From positions 62,343-126,342 of the forward strand of contig LNAC01000037.1 of NCBI GenBank assembly GCA_002007465.1: DNA of 64,000 nt, read 5' to 3'. The notes under the pieces were generated by a model. The model was given only the letters and a program-made list of their open reading frames with translations. It was not told the origin of the DNA and made no database searches. This stretch comes from Ailurus styani (Eukaryota; Chordata; Mammalia; Carnivora; Ailuridae). Shown piece after piece: positions 25,366 through 35,934 of the stretch (its first letter is position 1; the number at the start of each line of letters is the position of its first letter). The position numbers and the translations under genes were made by a program.

Positions 25366-25785
25366 TTCCAGATCTGTATCTGGATAGGATTTTTTGTTGC
25401 TTCAAATGGAAATGGCTTCAAAATAAAAATGTGGCTATCTCTGCTTGAAACTCAATTATAAGATGACTCTTCCTTGACATAACTTTGATATTTTGTTATG
25501 CAGCAGAAGTGCTTTATGTATACTTGAGATTTTATCACACTATATATAAAAATATATATTTTCCATGGTTGAGATTTCATAAAATTTACAACTTTTCCTG
25601 TTTAGTCAAGGACATTCTTAAAATAAGTTTTATTTTTTCCTGTAGGTACTGAATAAAAAATGTAATCACTATTCTTATGGTTTGATGTCACTGCCTTGAT
25701 TTATTTCTGCATGATCTACCTGCAAATGTCAAAACAGTTTTAAAAAAAGCAAAAAATATCTTTGTATTATTATTAAAGTAGGTTT
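25366..25785. other. Unassigned DNA
   Basis: AT-rich; no gene or repeat family recognised. Confidence 0.4.
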
Positions 25786-25789
25786 GATG

Positions 25790-26040
25790 CTGAAGACCAC
25801 TAGAACTTGTCCAGGAAACCACAGTAGTCCCTGGTCCATACTTTGAGAAATTCTTCTCTAAGGCAATGCTTCTCAAAGTTTAATGTGCATAAAATCACCT
25901 GGCAAAGGTATTAAAATACAGGTTCTGATTCATTAGGTCTGTAATGGTTCCTACTACTTTGGGTCTTTAACAAGTTTCCAGATAATAGCATCTACTCACC
26001 CCCTGAAATTTTGAGTAACAAGGCTCTGAGAAACCAACTA
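25790..26040. mobile_element. MER5A-like hAT (Charlie) DNA transposon remnant
   Basis: The core 'gcttctcaaagtttaatgtgc', 'aaaatcacctgg', 'ctgattcattaggtctg' and 'aacaagtttccaga' follows the near-palindromic MER5A layout. A second partial end, 'ctggtccatactttgagaaatt', precedes it at about 25830. Old and diverged. MER5B or a related element is possible. Confidence 0.6.
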
Positions 26041-26532
26041 TCAATTAGTTGTAAAATTACCCCTGTTTAGACTACTTAGCTTTAGTGATCAAATAGTTTT
26101 AATTGTTTTATTTCAGTTCTTGTACTGGTGGTAAATCTATTAATATTGACCAAATGATACATAAATATAACTCTATTGACAAATATTGAAAAGGCATTTA
26201 AATAAACAAATAAATAACTAAATAGGTAAATAAATAAAATGCATTTATATTCTTATTTTCTTTGTCCCTTTTAGGTGATTGAGTTGGCAAAATCAAAAAT
26301 AATTCTTGTTAATAACTTTCCTTTGCTCATGTTGTCTTTTCGTTTTTCCTACATTATGAATGATATAGAACAAACTGAGTAATTGGCCTTACCTTTTCAT
26401 GTTGTTAATTTAAAAGGATCACTTTAATTTATAGACTAGTGTTTACTCCTTCAAAAATTAGAAGTCAGTGGAGTTTTGGACTGTCTCTTTAAATTTCTGT
26501 ATGTGTCCAAAATGTGGGTGGCTCTATTTTAG
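26041..26532. other. Unassigned DNA
   Basis: AT-rich; contains AAATAAATAA runs near 26205-26240 but no gene or identifiable repeat. Confidence 0.4.
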
Positions 26533-26546
26533 CTATTTTTTAAAAG

Positions 26547-26587
<41 letters not shown>

Positions 26588-26733
26588 TTTTAGTTATTTA
26601 TTTGACAGAGAGAAACACAGCAATAGAGGGACACACAAACAGGGGGAGTGAGAGAGGAAGAAGCAGGCTTCCCACTGAGCAGGGAGCCTGATGTGAGGCT
26701 CCATCCCAGGACCCTGGGATCATGACCTGAGCC
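26533..26733 (-). mobile_element. CanSINE, antisense, head missing
   Basis: A long (ATTT)n tail at about 26550-26585 is followed by 'ttgacagagagaaacacagc' and 'ggctccatcccaggaccctggg', up to 'gatcatgacctgagcc'. The last 40-50 bases (the tRNA-like 5' head) are missing, so this copy is 5'-truncated. Confidence 0.9.
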
Positions 26734-27700
26734 ACCACCAGTGGTAAGCATGCCAAATTGGGGGAATATTAAAATGGTTATTTAAGATTGTAGTGAAATT
26801 TTAAAAGTAAAAAACTAAATAATACATTTATTTTGTGAGAATCACTGAACTAAATTTGGATGAGAACTCATTCTTCAGAGACAACATTTTTTTTTTGCTG
26901 ATTAAGAACCCTTTCCACTCAAAGCATCTAGGATTATACTCATATGATAATTTGTAAAATGAATTATTCTTTCTTGTCAGTGGCTGCAGCCATTCAGTAC
27001 TCCCTTTTCACTAAGAATAACACCAAATTTTCTTCAAGCCACAGCATGGGGAATACCAGGTATGTTATTACGGAAAGTGTTTTGATTACCGAAGTAGATT
27101 GCAATGGGAAAAAACACATGACATGACATCTCTCAATGGATCTTAATATATAATACTGCTCCTCCAATAGCCAAGGAGTTCCAGGATGAACTATAATTTG
27201 AAGAAGAGCTCTCCTTGTGTTATCAATAAATAAATGAATATATTTCTTCGTAAGTACCTATTTCTCCTTATTTTTTGAAGTATTTGAGATATATTTGGTG
27301 ATAATCAATTCTGCCTCTGAAATGCAGTCCATTTTATCCACCTGAGCTCCAACAACTGATTTTTGTTTGTTTGTTTTCAAATGGTAAGTAGAAGATATTC
27401 AAAAATCTTTGTGAAAAAAAAAGAAGAATCTTTGTGAAGAGACGCTGTTCTCCTCTGTCATTCCTGTGAAGAGAAATGGATCTTCATTCACCAGACTAAT
27501 GGAAGATGACTATGGAAAGTCTTAAAAGTAAAAGCAACCAAATGGGTATTTAAGAAGCACAAATGGCTTGATAATTTTTGAGCTTACTTTACCTTTAAAG
27601 AGAGGTGGTTATTGAAAACATTTCACAACCAATATTTTAAGCATTCTTTTATGGTTTGCAATGTATACCAAATCTATATACACTACAAAACAGAATACTT
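26734..27700. other. Unassigned DNA
   Basis: No gene or known repeat recognised. A 60-codon open frame at 26944-27126 has no family features. Confidence 0.4.
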
Positions 27701-27712
27701 AGAAGCTTTTTC

Positions 27713-27927
27713 GGGCATCTGGGTGGCTCAGTGCGTTAAAGCTTCTGCCTTGGGCTCAGGTCATGATATCAGGGTTCTGAGATAGAGCCCTGCATCAGGC
27801 TCCCTGCTCAGCAGGGAGCCTGCCTCCTCCTCTCTCTCTGCCTGCCTCTCTGCCTATTTGTGATCTCTCTCTCTCTCTCCCTGTCAAATAAATAAATAAA
27901 ATCTTTTTTTAAAAAAGAATTAAAAAA
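27713..27927 (+). mobile_element. CanSINE, 'gttaaagcttctgcc' subtype
   Basis: The head is gggcatctgggtggctcag and the tail is tcaaataaataaataaaatc plus A/T. The target-site duplication agaagcttttt lies at 27701-27711 and 27928-27938. Confidence 0.96.
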
Positions 27928-27939
27928 AGAAGCTTTTTC

Positions 27940-30368
27940 TCCATTTAGTCACAATCTCATTTATTTTTCCCTTACTCTCAAAAATAGCAAATTTTCATTT
28001 GAGTCCTGTTCTCTTTCAAATAGGAAATATTCATCTGCTTCAAAAATAGTATAATATATATGTTACAGGAAGGAATCTAGTATATTTTAGTACCATAATT
28101 TCTCTCAACACAAAAACACAGCTATCTATATGTAGTCATTACTTGGGAAAAAGAATAGGGATACTATGCAGTGGGTTAGTTAAACAAATAACTTGGCTAA
28201 TACAAAGTGAACATATTTAGCATAGCCAAGTTGCCAGTTTTCTAAGCCTTGGATTACAATGAAATACAATTAACATGAGAACTATACTGAGCATAATTGA
28301 ATCTTTCTTTGATGACTCAGAAGACACTTTAGGATTTTCAGTCCTCCAGGGTCATCATTTTGGACATCAATTCTCACTGAAATGTAGCAGGGCCAGCTAA
28401 TGAATGTTTCCAATTAATAAAAAGCTGGGCAGATGATACAGAGCTGACTATACATAGGTATTTAAAGAGAAGAGAGTTTTCTTTTCTTTTCTTTTCTTTC
28501 TATAGTTCTTCCCATTTTGGACTTAAATGGGAGAACATTTTGTGAAGAACTTAGGTTGGATAAATTAATATAATTAATTACTCATTTATTTAAATAGATT
28601 TACTAAGAATGCTATATCTGTTGGTTTCTATGGCTGGAGGGGGGAAATAAAATCTTTGTAACATGCACTCATAGCTAGAAATGAGTAAAATAGAATGCTA
28701 TGAGTGAGATTGGTTATTTTTTATTTGTTTAATCTGTCCTGGTTATAGTAATATTGATTTCAATTTATTTAGGAAAGGTCTGCCTTGTCTCAGTAACTAA
28801 ATAGCATTGGGACTTTATGAAAACAGGAAAAAGTCTCTTGAAGTTGATGAAACTTTCCATCCTTATAGTGTCAAATACTTTCTGGATACTATATGGTTAA
28901 CTTCAGTGTGAATATAACATCCATACAGTGACATTTTGAGATGCACTTCCAGTTCTTTCCACTAAAGATCAGGAAGATTTTTAATCTGTGTGACTATAAG
29001 GAAAGTATCTGTTCTGATACCTCCTGGATCAGTTTCTTCCATGTTCTGATCTGTGTTTCCCACAATGTTTTTGTCTTACACTATTTGTGCTGTAACTGAT
29101 CTCTTTCTTATTTGGGTATCTTTGTATAAATTTGTGTATTTTTAATCTTTACTTATGTGGCTGTTTCAAGGTTGTTTCAAGTATAGATTTTTTATTACTA
29201 TTTCCTGATGATTGTGTTTAACTCCAATAGTGCCTGCCAAATTTTAGTTTTCTCCTTTTCTGTCTTAGCTATGGGAAGAGTTTTATCCTTTTTGGTGGGG
29301 TGGTTCTGGAGCTCTTTGATTAAATTCAACCCTGTCTGAGTTTTTCATAACTCCACAATGTATATTCCAGGTATTTTTTTTCTTTAATATATTCTGCTCC
29401 TTTTTTGTAGTAGGAAGCACAATGAAATGGGTTCTAAACATAAAATCATCCCTCATTGATTAGTGGCAAGATTTATCTTCAAGAGTATAGCTAAGCTACT
29501 CAATGGTATTGCTCCTTCATCCTCCATTTCATTTGGCCAAGTAGCCTATAGGGGCCTTAAACTGACATTAGTCCTTTCATGCAAATATATGACCTAGATA
29601 ACGGCCTACAGAGTCACAAGTAAATGTAAGTTCCTGATATGATTTTCCCAACAGCCCTTGTGATCAAGTGTCTCCTTGCTCTCCAGAGTCTTCCCTTTGT
29701 GTGTCCCTTGATAAGACTCATGGGTCTTACAAGACTCTACTCTTTTGGTTTAAATTGACCAATCTGACCTTAGCCTGGGAAATCCAAAGCACTTCACCAA
29801 TCAATCCTAATGAAGGCATCTTCTCCATGTTCTACCTTTCTATCCACCTGCACTCTGCCTTGATCACTCTACCTATGTCTACCATGTACTTCCCCCGGGA
29901 CCTGTGAGTAGGAAACTTCTATATTTTAATTTCTACTGTGATCTTTCATTGAAGTGCACTCACCATCTGGCACCCAGTGCCCCATTTAATAAATATTAAT
30001 TTAATAAAGACATAACATTTATTTTCTGTGTCACACAATTAAATATTAATTTGTAGCTCAGAACATTCTCCTGTCAACTGAATATTACATATAATTTATA
30101 AGAATAGTCTCTGTTCCCATGAAGAAATAAAATTTATATCATGTATTCAAAGTTTCTGCTTTGCATACATAGACAGATCTAGATGTGAAACGTATTTTTA
30201 CTTTTTCAAGCAGGATGATAATAGAAATTTTTTTTTCAGTTTCCTCATTAGTAAAAATATTAATACCAGCATTGTTATGTAGGATAATTTGGTTCGTCTT
30301 GGAAGCAGTCAAAGTAGAAAAGTATGGAATTAATGTATTTTATGGGTTGACTTGTAAGTTGTAACATG
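27940..30368. other. Unassigned, mostly unique DNA
   Basis: The longest stretch without a recognised mobile element. It contains a short (TTTTC)n run near 28477-28500 and an LTR-like stretch near 29640-30010 (CCAAT-like motifs and AATAAA; see findings). No open frame above about 80 codons and no clear exon. Confidence 0.45.
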
Positions 30369-30380
30369 GTAGTTAATTTA

Positions 30381-30462
30381 TTTTTTAAAAGGAAAAAGAT
30401 CTATTTTTTTATTTTATTTTTTCAGTGATCCAAGATTCATTGTTTATGCACTACACCCAGTA
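30381..30462 (-). mobile_element. Severely truncated LINE-1 3' stub, antisense
   Basis: After T/A-rich tail sequence it holds only 'tcagtgatccaagattcattg' and 'tttatgcactacacccag', the last 40-odd bases of the L1 3'UTR. A perfect 12-base target-site duplication, gtagttaattta, lies at 30369-30380 and 30463-30474. Confidence 0.88.
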
Positions 30463-30647
30463 GTAGTTAATTTAGCACTGATGAGTGCAAATGATCATGG
30501 AAAGTCAAACAGATGGAGATTATTCTGCTGGGCCATAAGTCTACCAGGATAGAAAAGTTCAGAATATCATAAAACAGTTTGTTCATCAACAAGTACTGGG
30601 AAATTGCACAAGTCAAATTATATCATAGTGAAAGGTATACTATTAAC

Positions 30648-30840
30648 AGTTAAGAACTCCCATTCTGAAATCAGATTTTATTTGAATTCTAGAACTGCCA
30701 CTTACTCTGCATTACTTTACTTAACTCTCTGTAAAAGAAAATAACACATTCCACATAGGTTGCTTAAAGGATTCAATTAGTTAATATAGGCAAAGTACTT
30801 TTCATAGTGCCAAACATTTAGTCTTTACCCAGTAAGTAGT
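30648..30840 (+). mobile_element. MIR SINE, sense
   Basis: Diverged MIR layout: 'gttaagaactcccattctgaaatcag', 'gaactgccacttactctgc', 'ttacttaactctctg', 'ggttgcttaaaggattcaattag' and 'catagtgccaaacatttag'. The 3' end is interrupted by the CanSINE that follows. Confidence 0.8.
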
Positions 30841-30852
30841 AGATATATTATT

Positions 30853-31043
30853 TTTTTTTAAGATTTTTATTTATTTGACACAAAGAGGGAGAGAGATCAC
30901 AAGTAGGCAGAGAGGCAGGTAGAGAGGAGGAAGCAGGCTCCCTGCTGAGCAGGGATCCCAATGCGGGGCTTGATCCCAGGACCCTGAGATCATGACCTGA
31001 GCCAAAGGCAGAGGCTCAACCCACTGTGCCATCCAGGCACCCC
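30853..31043 (-). mobile_element. CanSINE, antisense, young
   Basis: From 'taagatttttatttatttgac' to 'gccatccaggcacccc'. A perfect 15-base target-site duplication, agtagatatattatt, lies at 30838-30852 and 31044-31058, at the end of an older MIR. Confidence 0.97.
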
Positions 31044-31299
31044 AGTAGATATATTATTCTTACCAGTCAACAGGGAATAAGAGCTAAAATGATGATAGGA
31101 AGAGCTTGCTACTTTGTTTTTGCTACAGGTTGAAGTCATAAGCATAAGGACAATACAATGGGAAATGGCAGCCTACAAGAGAGGGTACCAAGACCCCCAA
31201 ATTATTCTATCCCCATTATGTATTGAACTTTTATATAAACAAAGAATTTTTATGTATGTATGCATGTATACATGTGTTTATGTATGTATCAATTTTTTC

Positions 31300-31442
31300 A
31301 TTTATTAATTCATTCTTTCATTCATTTAGCAAATATTCATTAAACATATATTATGTGCAAGTGCTGGAGCTGGCACAAACACCTAGCCTGTAGCAGATAC
31401 AAGATAGGTATCCTTACTGTCATGGAACTTATAGTCTAGTAA
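31300..31442 (-). mobile_element. L2 LINE 3' end, antisense
   Basis: 'ttcattctttcattcatttagc', 'aaatattcattaaacatatattatgtgc' and 'catggaacttatagtctag' follow the reverse complement of the L2 3' end. Confidence 0.65.
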
Positions 31443-33685
31443 AGGAAAATATTAGAGCTTGAAAGGACCTTAAAGTATTTGTTTATTCCAATACTTTCCA
31501 AACTATACTTTATAAAATGCTAATGTCCCGTGAGATATCAATAGCTGCTTGATAAACAAATGTATTTTAGTAATCAAACTGAGAAATGCTATATATTAGA
31601 TCACCCTATTTGGAGATCCATTAGGTATGTTAGTACATTAAATACTGAGAAGTCCTGCAGTAAACAAATCTTTAATTCAGCGTTTCCAAAATCCATTTGA
31701 CACCAGAAATCCTTTTCTTATGAAAAATTTGCTAATTTCACAGGGGATATAATAGATTCACAGAACACAATTTGAGAAAATCTGGTCTAATTTAACGCTC
31801 TTATTTTGCAGCTGAAATGACTAAAGATTAGGAAAAAAACAAGTAACTTGTTTAATGAGATTCTCATTAAATGGGTAGGGGATTAGCTCAGTCCAGTGTT
31901 TTTTTCCACCTCACCATAAAGCTTCCAAGAAATGAAATTCTCTTTTCTTTACTCTCTTAAAGACAGTTGTGAAGAGATTATGCAATATTTTTATTTTGCA
32001 AATAAGTTTATTTTCTAAACAAGTTTAAATGATTCAGAGGATAAATCCCATGATCCACTTAAGATTGTGAATCCCATGATCCAATTAAGATTTCTCTTTA
32101 AAGTTCAAAATGTATCAATCATTAACTATACATTTATTATATATTGTAATTTAAACTATAGAATACATTTTATAATAATATAAATTATCATAATAACTTG
32201 ATCTATAACACCATGTTAATTTACCTATATGGATCATCTATCTATCTTAAAATCTGGGATTGTTAACCCAATAAAAGAAATTTCTTGTCTTATGTTTTGG
32301 AGAAGAAATCCTACCTGCATACTAGTGTGTTTGGTTTCTTGTTGAGGGCTTAGCAAAAAGCCATCATTTCTCACAGCACTCTCCCGGGCACAAGAGTTGT
32401 CAGCAGAATGATTTTGTTTTGTTTTGTTTTGTTCTGTTTCTATTTTGTTCTTTTATAGACAGTGGAGAGGAAAAACAAAAAAGAAATAAATAGTAGTTAC
32501 TAGGTGCAGAGGTGCTCAATTAAGCAATTTTCCATTCTTTGTTTTTCTGACCTCTTACAATCAAAATTAGATACAGAGGAATATAGTTCGATTATCATCT
32601 TTTCAATAAATACAGAAAATAGACATAGAAAATAAAAATTGAAAGGAAATATAAAATATTTCAGAAATAAAAAGAACAGAAGCAAACTCTTACTGCTCTT
32701 TGGAAAGAGTAGTTTTAACAAAGTAAGCAAGAATAATTTTCTCTGGTTGAGTGTTGATTCCCCAGTGTGCTCTCAGTAAGTAATTAGAATGGCCCACTGA
32801 ATGTCAGCATCAGCTTGTTTATTCTCATTATTTTATCATTTTAAAAACCCTCTAGGTGATGAGACATGCAGTATAGAACATAATTACCATTATTAGCATA
32901 CTAATTGGACACAAAAATAGGCCAACTATAAGGTAGCCAACTGAATAATTTCACATTAATCAAACACCATAGTGAATAAGCCTATTGTTAAATTGACAGC
33001 CTCTGTAATTGGCAATATTTTGCAATAAAATATCAGAATTTCCTAGTAATATGCCTCCAGTGTCATATAATTTTATAATTTCCTATGTTCCCAGCTTTAA
33101 ATATGTGCACCTAACTCAGGTTCAAAAAAAAAAAAGTCATGATGAGAATACCAGTCTTTTTAACAACTGGGCTAAGTGTTTAAAGAGAAGCTTTTTGGCC
33201 TTCAGCAAGAGGTGTGAATGATAACCAAATAAACAACAAAAAAAGTTAACAATTTAGTCACATGTTTCTGTCAATAGTTTTGACAATAGTTTAATGTCTA
33301 ATAAAATAAAACAATAGTTTTATGTCTAAATATGGATTCTGATACACCCAAAGGACACTTGAACACATTGATAGTCTCTTGGGGAAAGTCTGCTTTATAA
33401 AAGTACAAGTATAATATGTAGCAATAATCCCCTACTTAATGTAGCCTTTTTTAATATATAGGCAGTTACAAATTTTAAATGCTCTGTATCAGCAGTATTA
33501 TTTGTTTTCTTCATGTATATTGAGCTATTTAGACTCAAATCCTTTCTCAGTAGAAGAGAATCATTATGAAATCTTAATATGTAAGAAATACACTTCATCT
33601 GACATCCTGTGATACCACTTTTTTAGATCACCTACCTATTAAAAATTACTAATGATCACCAGCTGCCCTCAGAATCCAACTCTCA
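31443..33685. other. Mostly unassigned DNA with old repeat remnants
   Basis: 31490-31600 and 31680-31790 each have ends of the type 'tttccaaa(c/a)...gagaaa', suggesting old hAT-type elements (weak). 31795-31905 resembles a decayed antisense MIR ('gcagctgaaatgactaaag', 'aagtaacttg'). A (GTTTT)n run is at about 32413-32440. No gene recognised. Confidence 0.4.
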
Positions 33686-33940
33686 GTTGATCACTGTTTA
33701 AGGTTTTATACAATCTGACCTCAGCAGATTTTTTTTTACTGATTCCCAAAATAAATTGTTTCAGCTAGCCAAACTCCTTTATGTCAACCATCTATGCTAT
33801 AATTCACTTATGCATATTTTTGCTCATTTTATCCTCCTGGATTACATGTTCCCTATTTTATGCTTATACAAAACCCCCTTCTCCTCAAAGATTAACTCAA
33901 ATCTCTTTTCCTTGAAGTTTTTCCAGACTACTGCATCCTG
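33686..33940 (+). mobile_element. L2 LINE internal remnant, sense
   Basis: The order 'aatctgacctcagcag', 'ccaaactcctttatgtc', 'cacttatgcatatttttgctc', 'attaactcaaatctcttttcc' and 'gaagtttttccagac' matches the L2 region encoding the end of its ORF. Ancient and heavily mutated. Confidence 0.6.
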
Positions 33941-33989
33941 GAGTTAGATTTCCTCTTCCTAAGCTTTATGTTTACTCCTTATTTTGTAT

Positions 33990-34085
33990 ATATCTATTCC
34001 ACCAGTAAACACTGAAAACCTATTAAATGTCAGTCACAAATTTGGCAACAAAAAGACAAAGATGGTACTGACATGGTTCCCCCTG
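33990..34085 (-). mobile_element. L2-like remnant, antisense
   Basis: 'aaacctattaaatgtcagtc', 'gacaaagatggtactgacatgg' fits the antisense L2 3' region. Weak, short match. Confidence 0.4.
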
Positions 34086-34578
34086 AAAGTTCCACAGGTG
34101 TGGTCTATAATGTATTTATTATAAATTTTTGACAATTAAAACCCATTTTTATATTCTTCATGTACAACTAATTAGTAAGCACATGGTATGTGATCTAGAA
34201 CACAATAATTAAATAAAATTTTTCATTACCATCCCTTTCCTATTAGTTTTCTTAAAGCTACAAGTCATTCTCATTTAGAGTCTCCTTGTAATTACTTCAG
34301 CTTTACTTTATTTCTCCCCTATCATTCCATTTTCTAGCAATGCTTTAACTGATTCTTTCTAGAAAGAGTTGAGTAATGAACTGAGAAAACTATTCCTATA
34401 TGAAATTCTACACCTGGGTCTGTCACTGAACTTGATTTCACCCTTTCATTTATATGCACCTTAGTTTTTGTATCCATAAAATCAAGGGGATGGACTACAT
34501 TAATAGTCCATATAACTAACTGGACTTCAGAATCATGTGAGTAGTAGTTTTTTATATACAACCAAGAATTGGGTTAGA
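34086..34578. other. Unassigned DNA, possible MIR-like piece
   Basis: 34420-34515 has 'ctgggtctgtcactgaactt', 'ccttagtttttgtatccataaa' and 'ggatggactacattaatag', the layout of an old MIR-family element in sense orientation (weak). The rest shows nothing recognisable. Confidence 0.4.
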
Positions 34579-34982
34579 TCAGTGGTCCCCTATTGTAATT
34601 ACACATCAGAATTCTGTGGGAAGTTTTAGAAACTACTGATGAAGGGCACCTGGGTGACTCATTCGGTTAAGCATTGGACTTTAGGTTTTGGCTCAGGTCA
34701 TGATCTCAGTGTTGTGAGATTGAGTCTCACATCAGGCTCCATACTCAGCATGGAGTCTGTGGGAGATTCTCTCTCTTCCTCTCCCTCTGCCCTCACCCCT
34801 ACTCTATTTCTTTCTTTCAAAAATAAACAAATAAATATTTTTAAAAGGAAACTACTATTGACTCAACAACCTACTTGAACCCAATTTACTCAATTCCTGA
34901 GGGTATGATTTGGATGTCAGTATCCCCTAAAAGGCTAGCCCAGGTCAATTCAATGTACAGACATAGTTGAGAACAACTGGAA
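34579..34982 (+). mobile_element. MER5A DNA transposon split by a CanSINE
   Basis: Left part (34579-34642): 'cagtggtcccctattg', 'acacatcagaattctg'. Right part (34848-34982): 'ctcaattcctgagggtatg', 'ggctagcccaggtcaattc' and the terminal 'tagttgagaacaactgg'. Together they follow the MER5A order, with inverted ends cagtggt and aacaactgg. Confidence 0.72.
34643..34847 (+). mobile_element. CanSINE, older subtype
   Basis: The head is agggcacctgggtgactcattcg, with 'ggctcaggtcatgatctcag', 'actcagcatggagtctg' and an aaataaacaaataaa tail. The flanks gaaactactgat and gaaactactatt are a decayed duplication. Inserted in a MER5A. Confidence 0.92.
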
Positions 34983-35346
34983 TTTCCAACTCTGATTTTC
35001 TGATTTTGTAGGTTAAAAAGCATTAATTCGAGAAAGACTACCAAGTCCACAAAAGTGAATTTAAAAAAAAAACTTCATTTATATGTAGAACAAGACATTC
35101 TTAGGAAACTATTTTAGGACTTGGTGAAAATCTGATAACTTCGAAAGGGGGCAATTCAACATTAGCTCTATGAATCATCACCTTGAATGAGAATAGCTGT
35201 TTTTTAAGTTAATACATGAACTACTCAACTTAGAGGTTTAAATAGAGATTGAATATAAAATCATGACTTATGAAGGTGAAAAGAAATAGGAATAAGCAAA
35301 AATGTCTTTCTTGGCAAAGAGCATCAGACCTTTTTAATCTTTCACT
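34983..35346. other. Unassigned DNA
   Basis: AT-rich; no gene or repeat recognised. Confidence 0.4.
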
Positions 35347-35362
35347 CTGTGGTTTTCTTTTT

Positions 35363-35566
35363 TTTTTTTTTTAAAGATTTTATTTATTTATTTCACAGCG
35401 GGAGAGAGATCACAAGGAGGCAGAGAGGCAGGCAGAGAGAGAGAGGTGGGGGGAAGCAGGCTCCCTGGCCAAGCAGAGAGCCCGATGCGGGCCTCGATCC
35501 CAGGACCCTGAGATCATGACCTGGGCCGAAAGCAGAGGCTTTAACCCACTGAGCCACCCAGGCGCC
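35363..35566 (-). mobile_element. CanSINE, antisense, young
   Basis: From a T-run and 'taaagattttatttatttattt' to 'gagccacccaggcgcc'. A perfect 16-base target-site duplication, ctgtggttttcttttt, lies at 35347-35362 and 35567-35582. Confidence 0.97.
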
Positions 35567-35582
35567 CTGTGGTTTTCTTTTT

Positions 35583-35934
35583 GACATCTATTTGTGCTGT
35601 GTCAACATAGAGTCTTCATAAGAGACTTTGCCGTGATCATAGCTCTGCAACTAGAGCAATTTATCTTGTGAGCTTCAGGAGAGAGAACTGTTAATTGCAG
35701 CCCATAATTACCCATAGTATGGGTATTAATTAGGATGCAGGCTCAACTGCTCTAACAAAGATACAATTTTTTTTAAAAAAGTTGCTTAAAAGGGATACTT
35801 TTTTTATGTAATGCAAAATCTGGGCTGGTTATTCAGGGTTAATATGGCAATTCCACAAGTATTAGGGATCCTTCCTACAAGTATTAGGGATCCATCAATA
35901 TCCTCAAAGTCAGCTTCAATCTATTTTTTAACAT
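35583..35934. other. Unassigned DNA
   Basis: Contains a small local duplication: 'caagtattagggatcc' occurs at about 35856 and 35878. Nothing else recognised. Confidence 0.45.
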
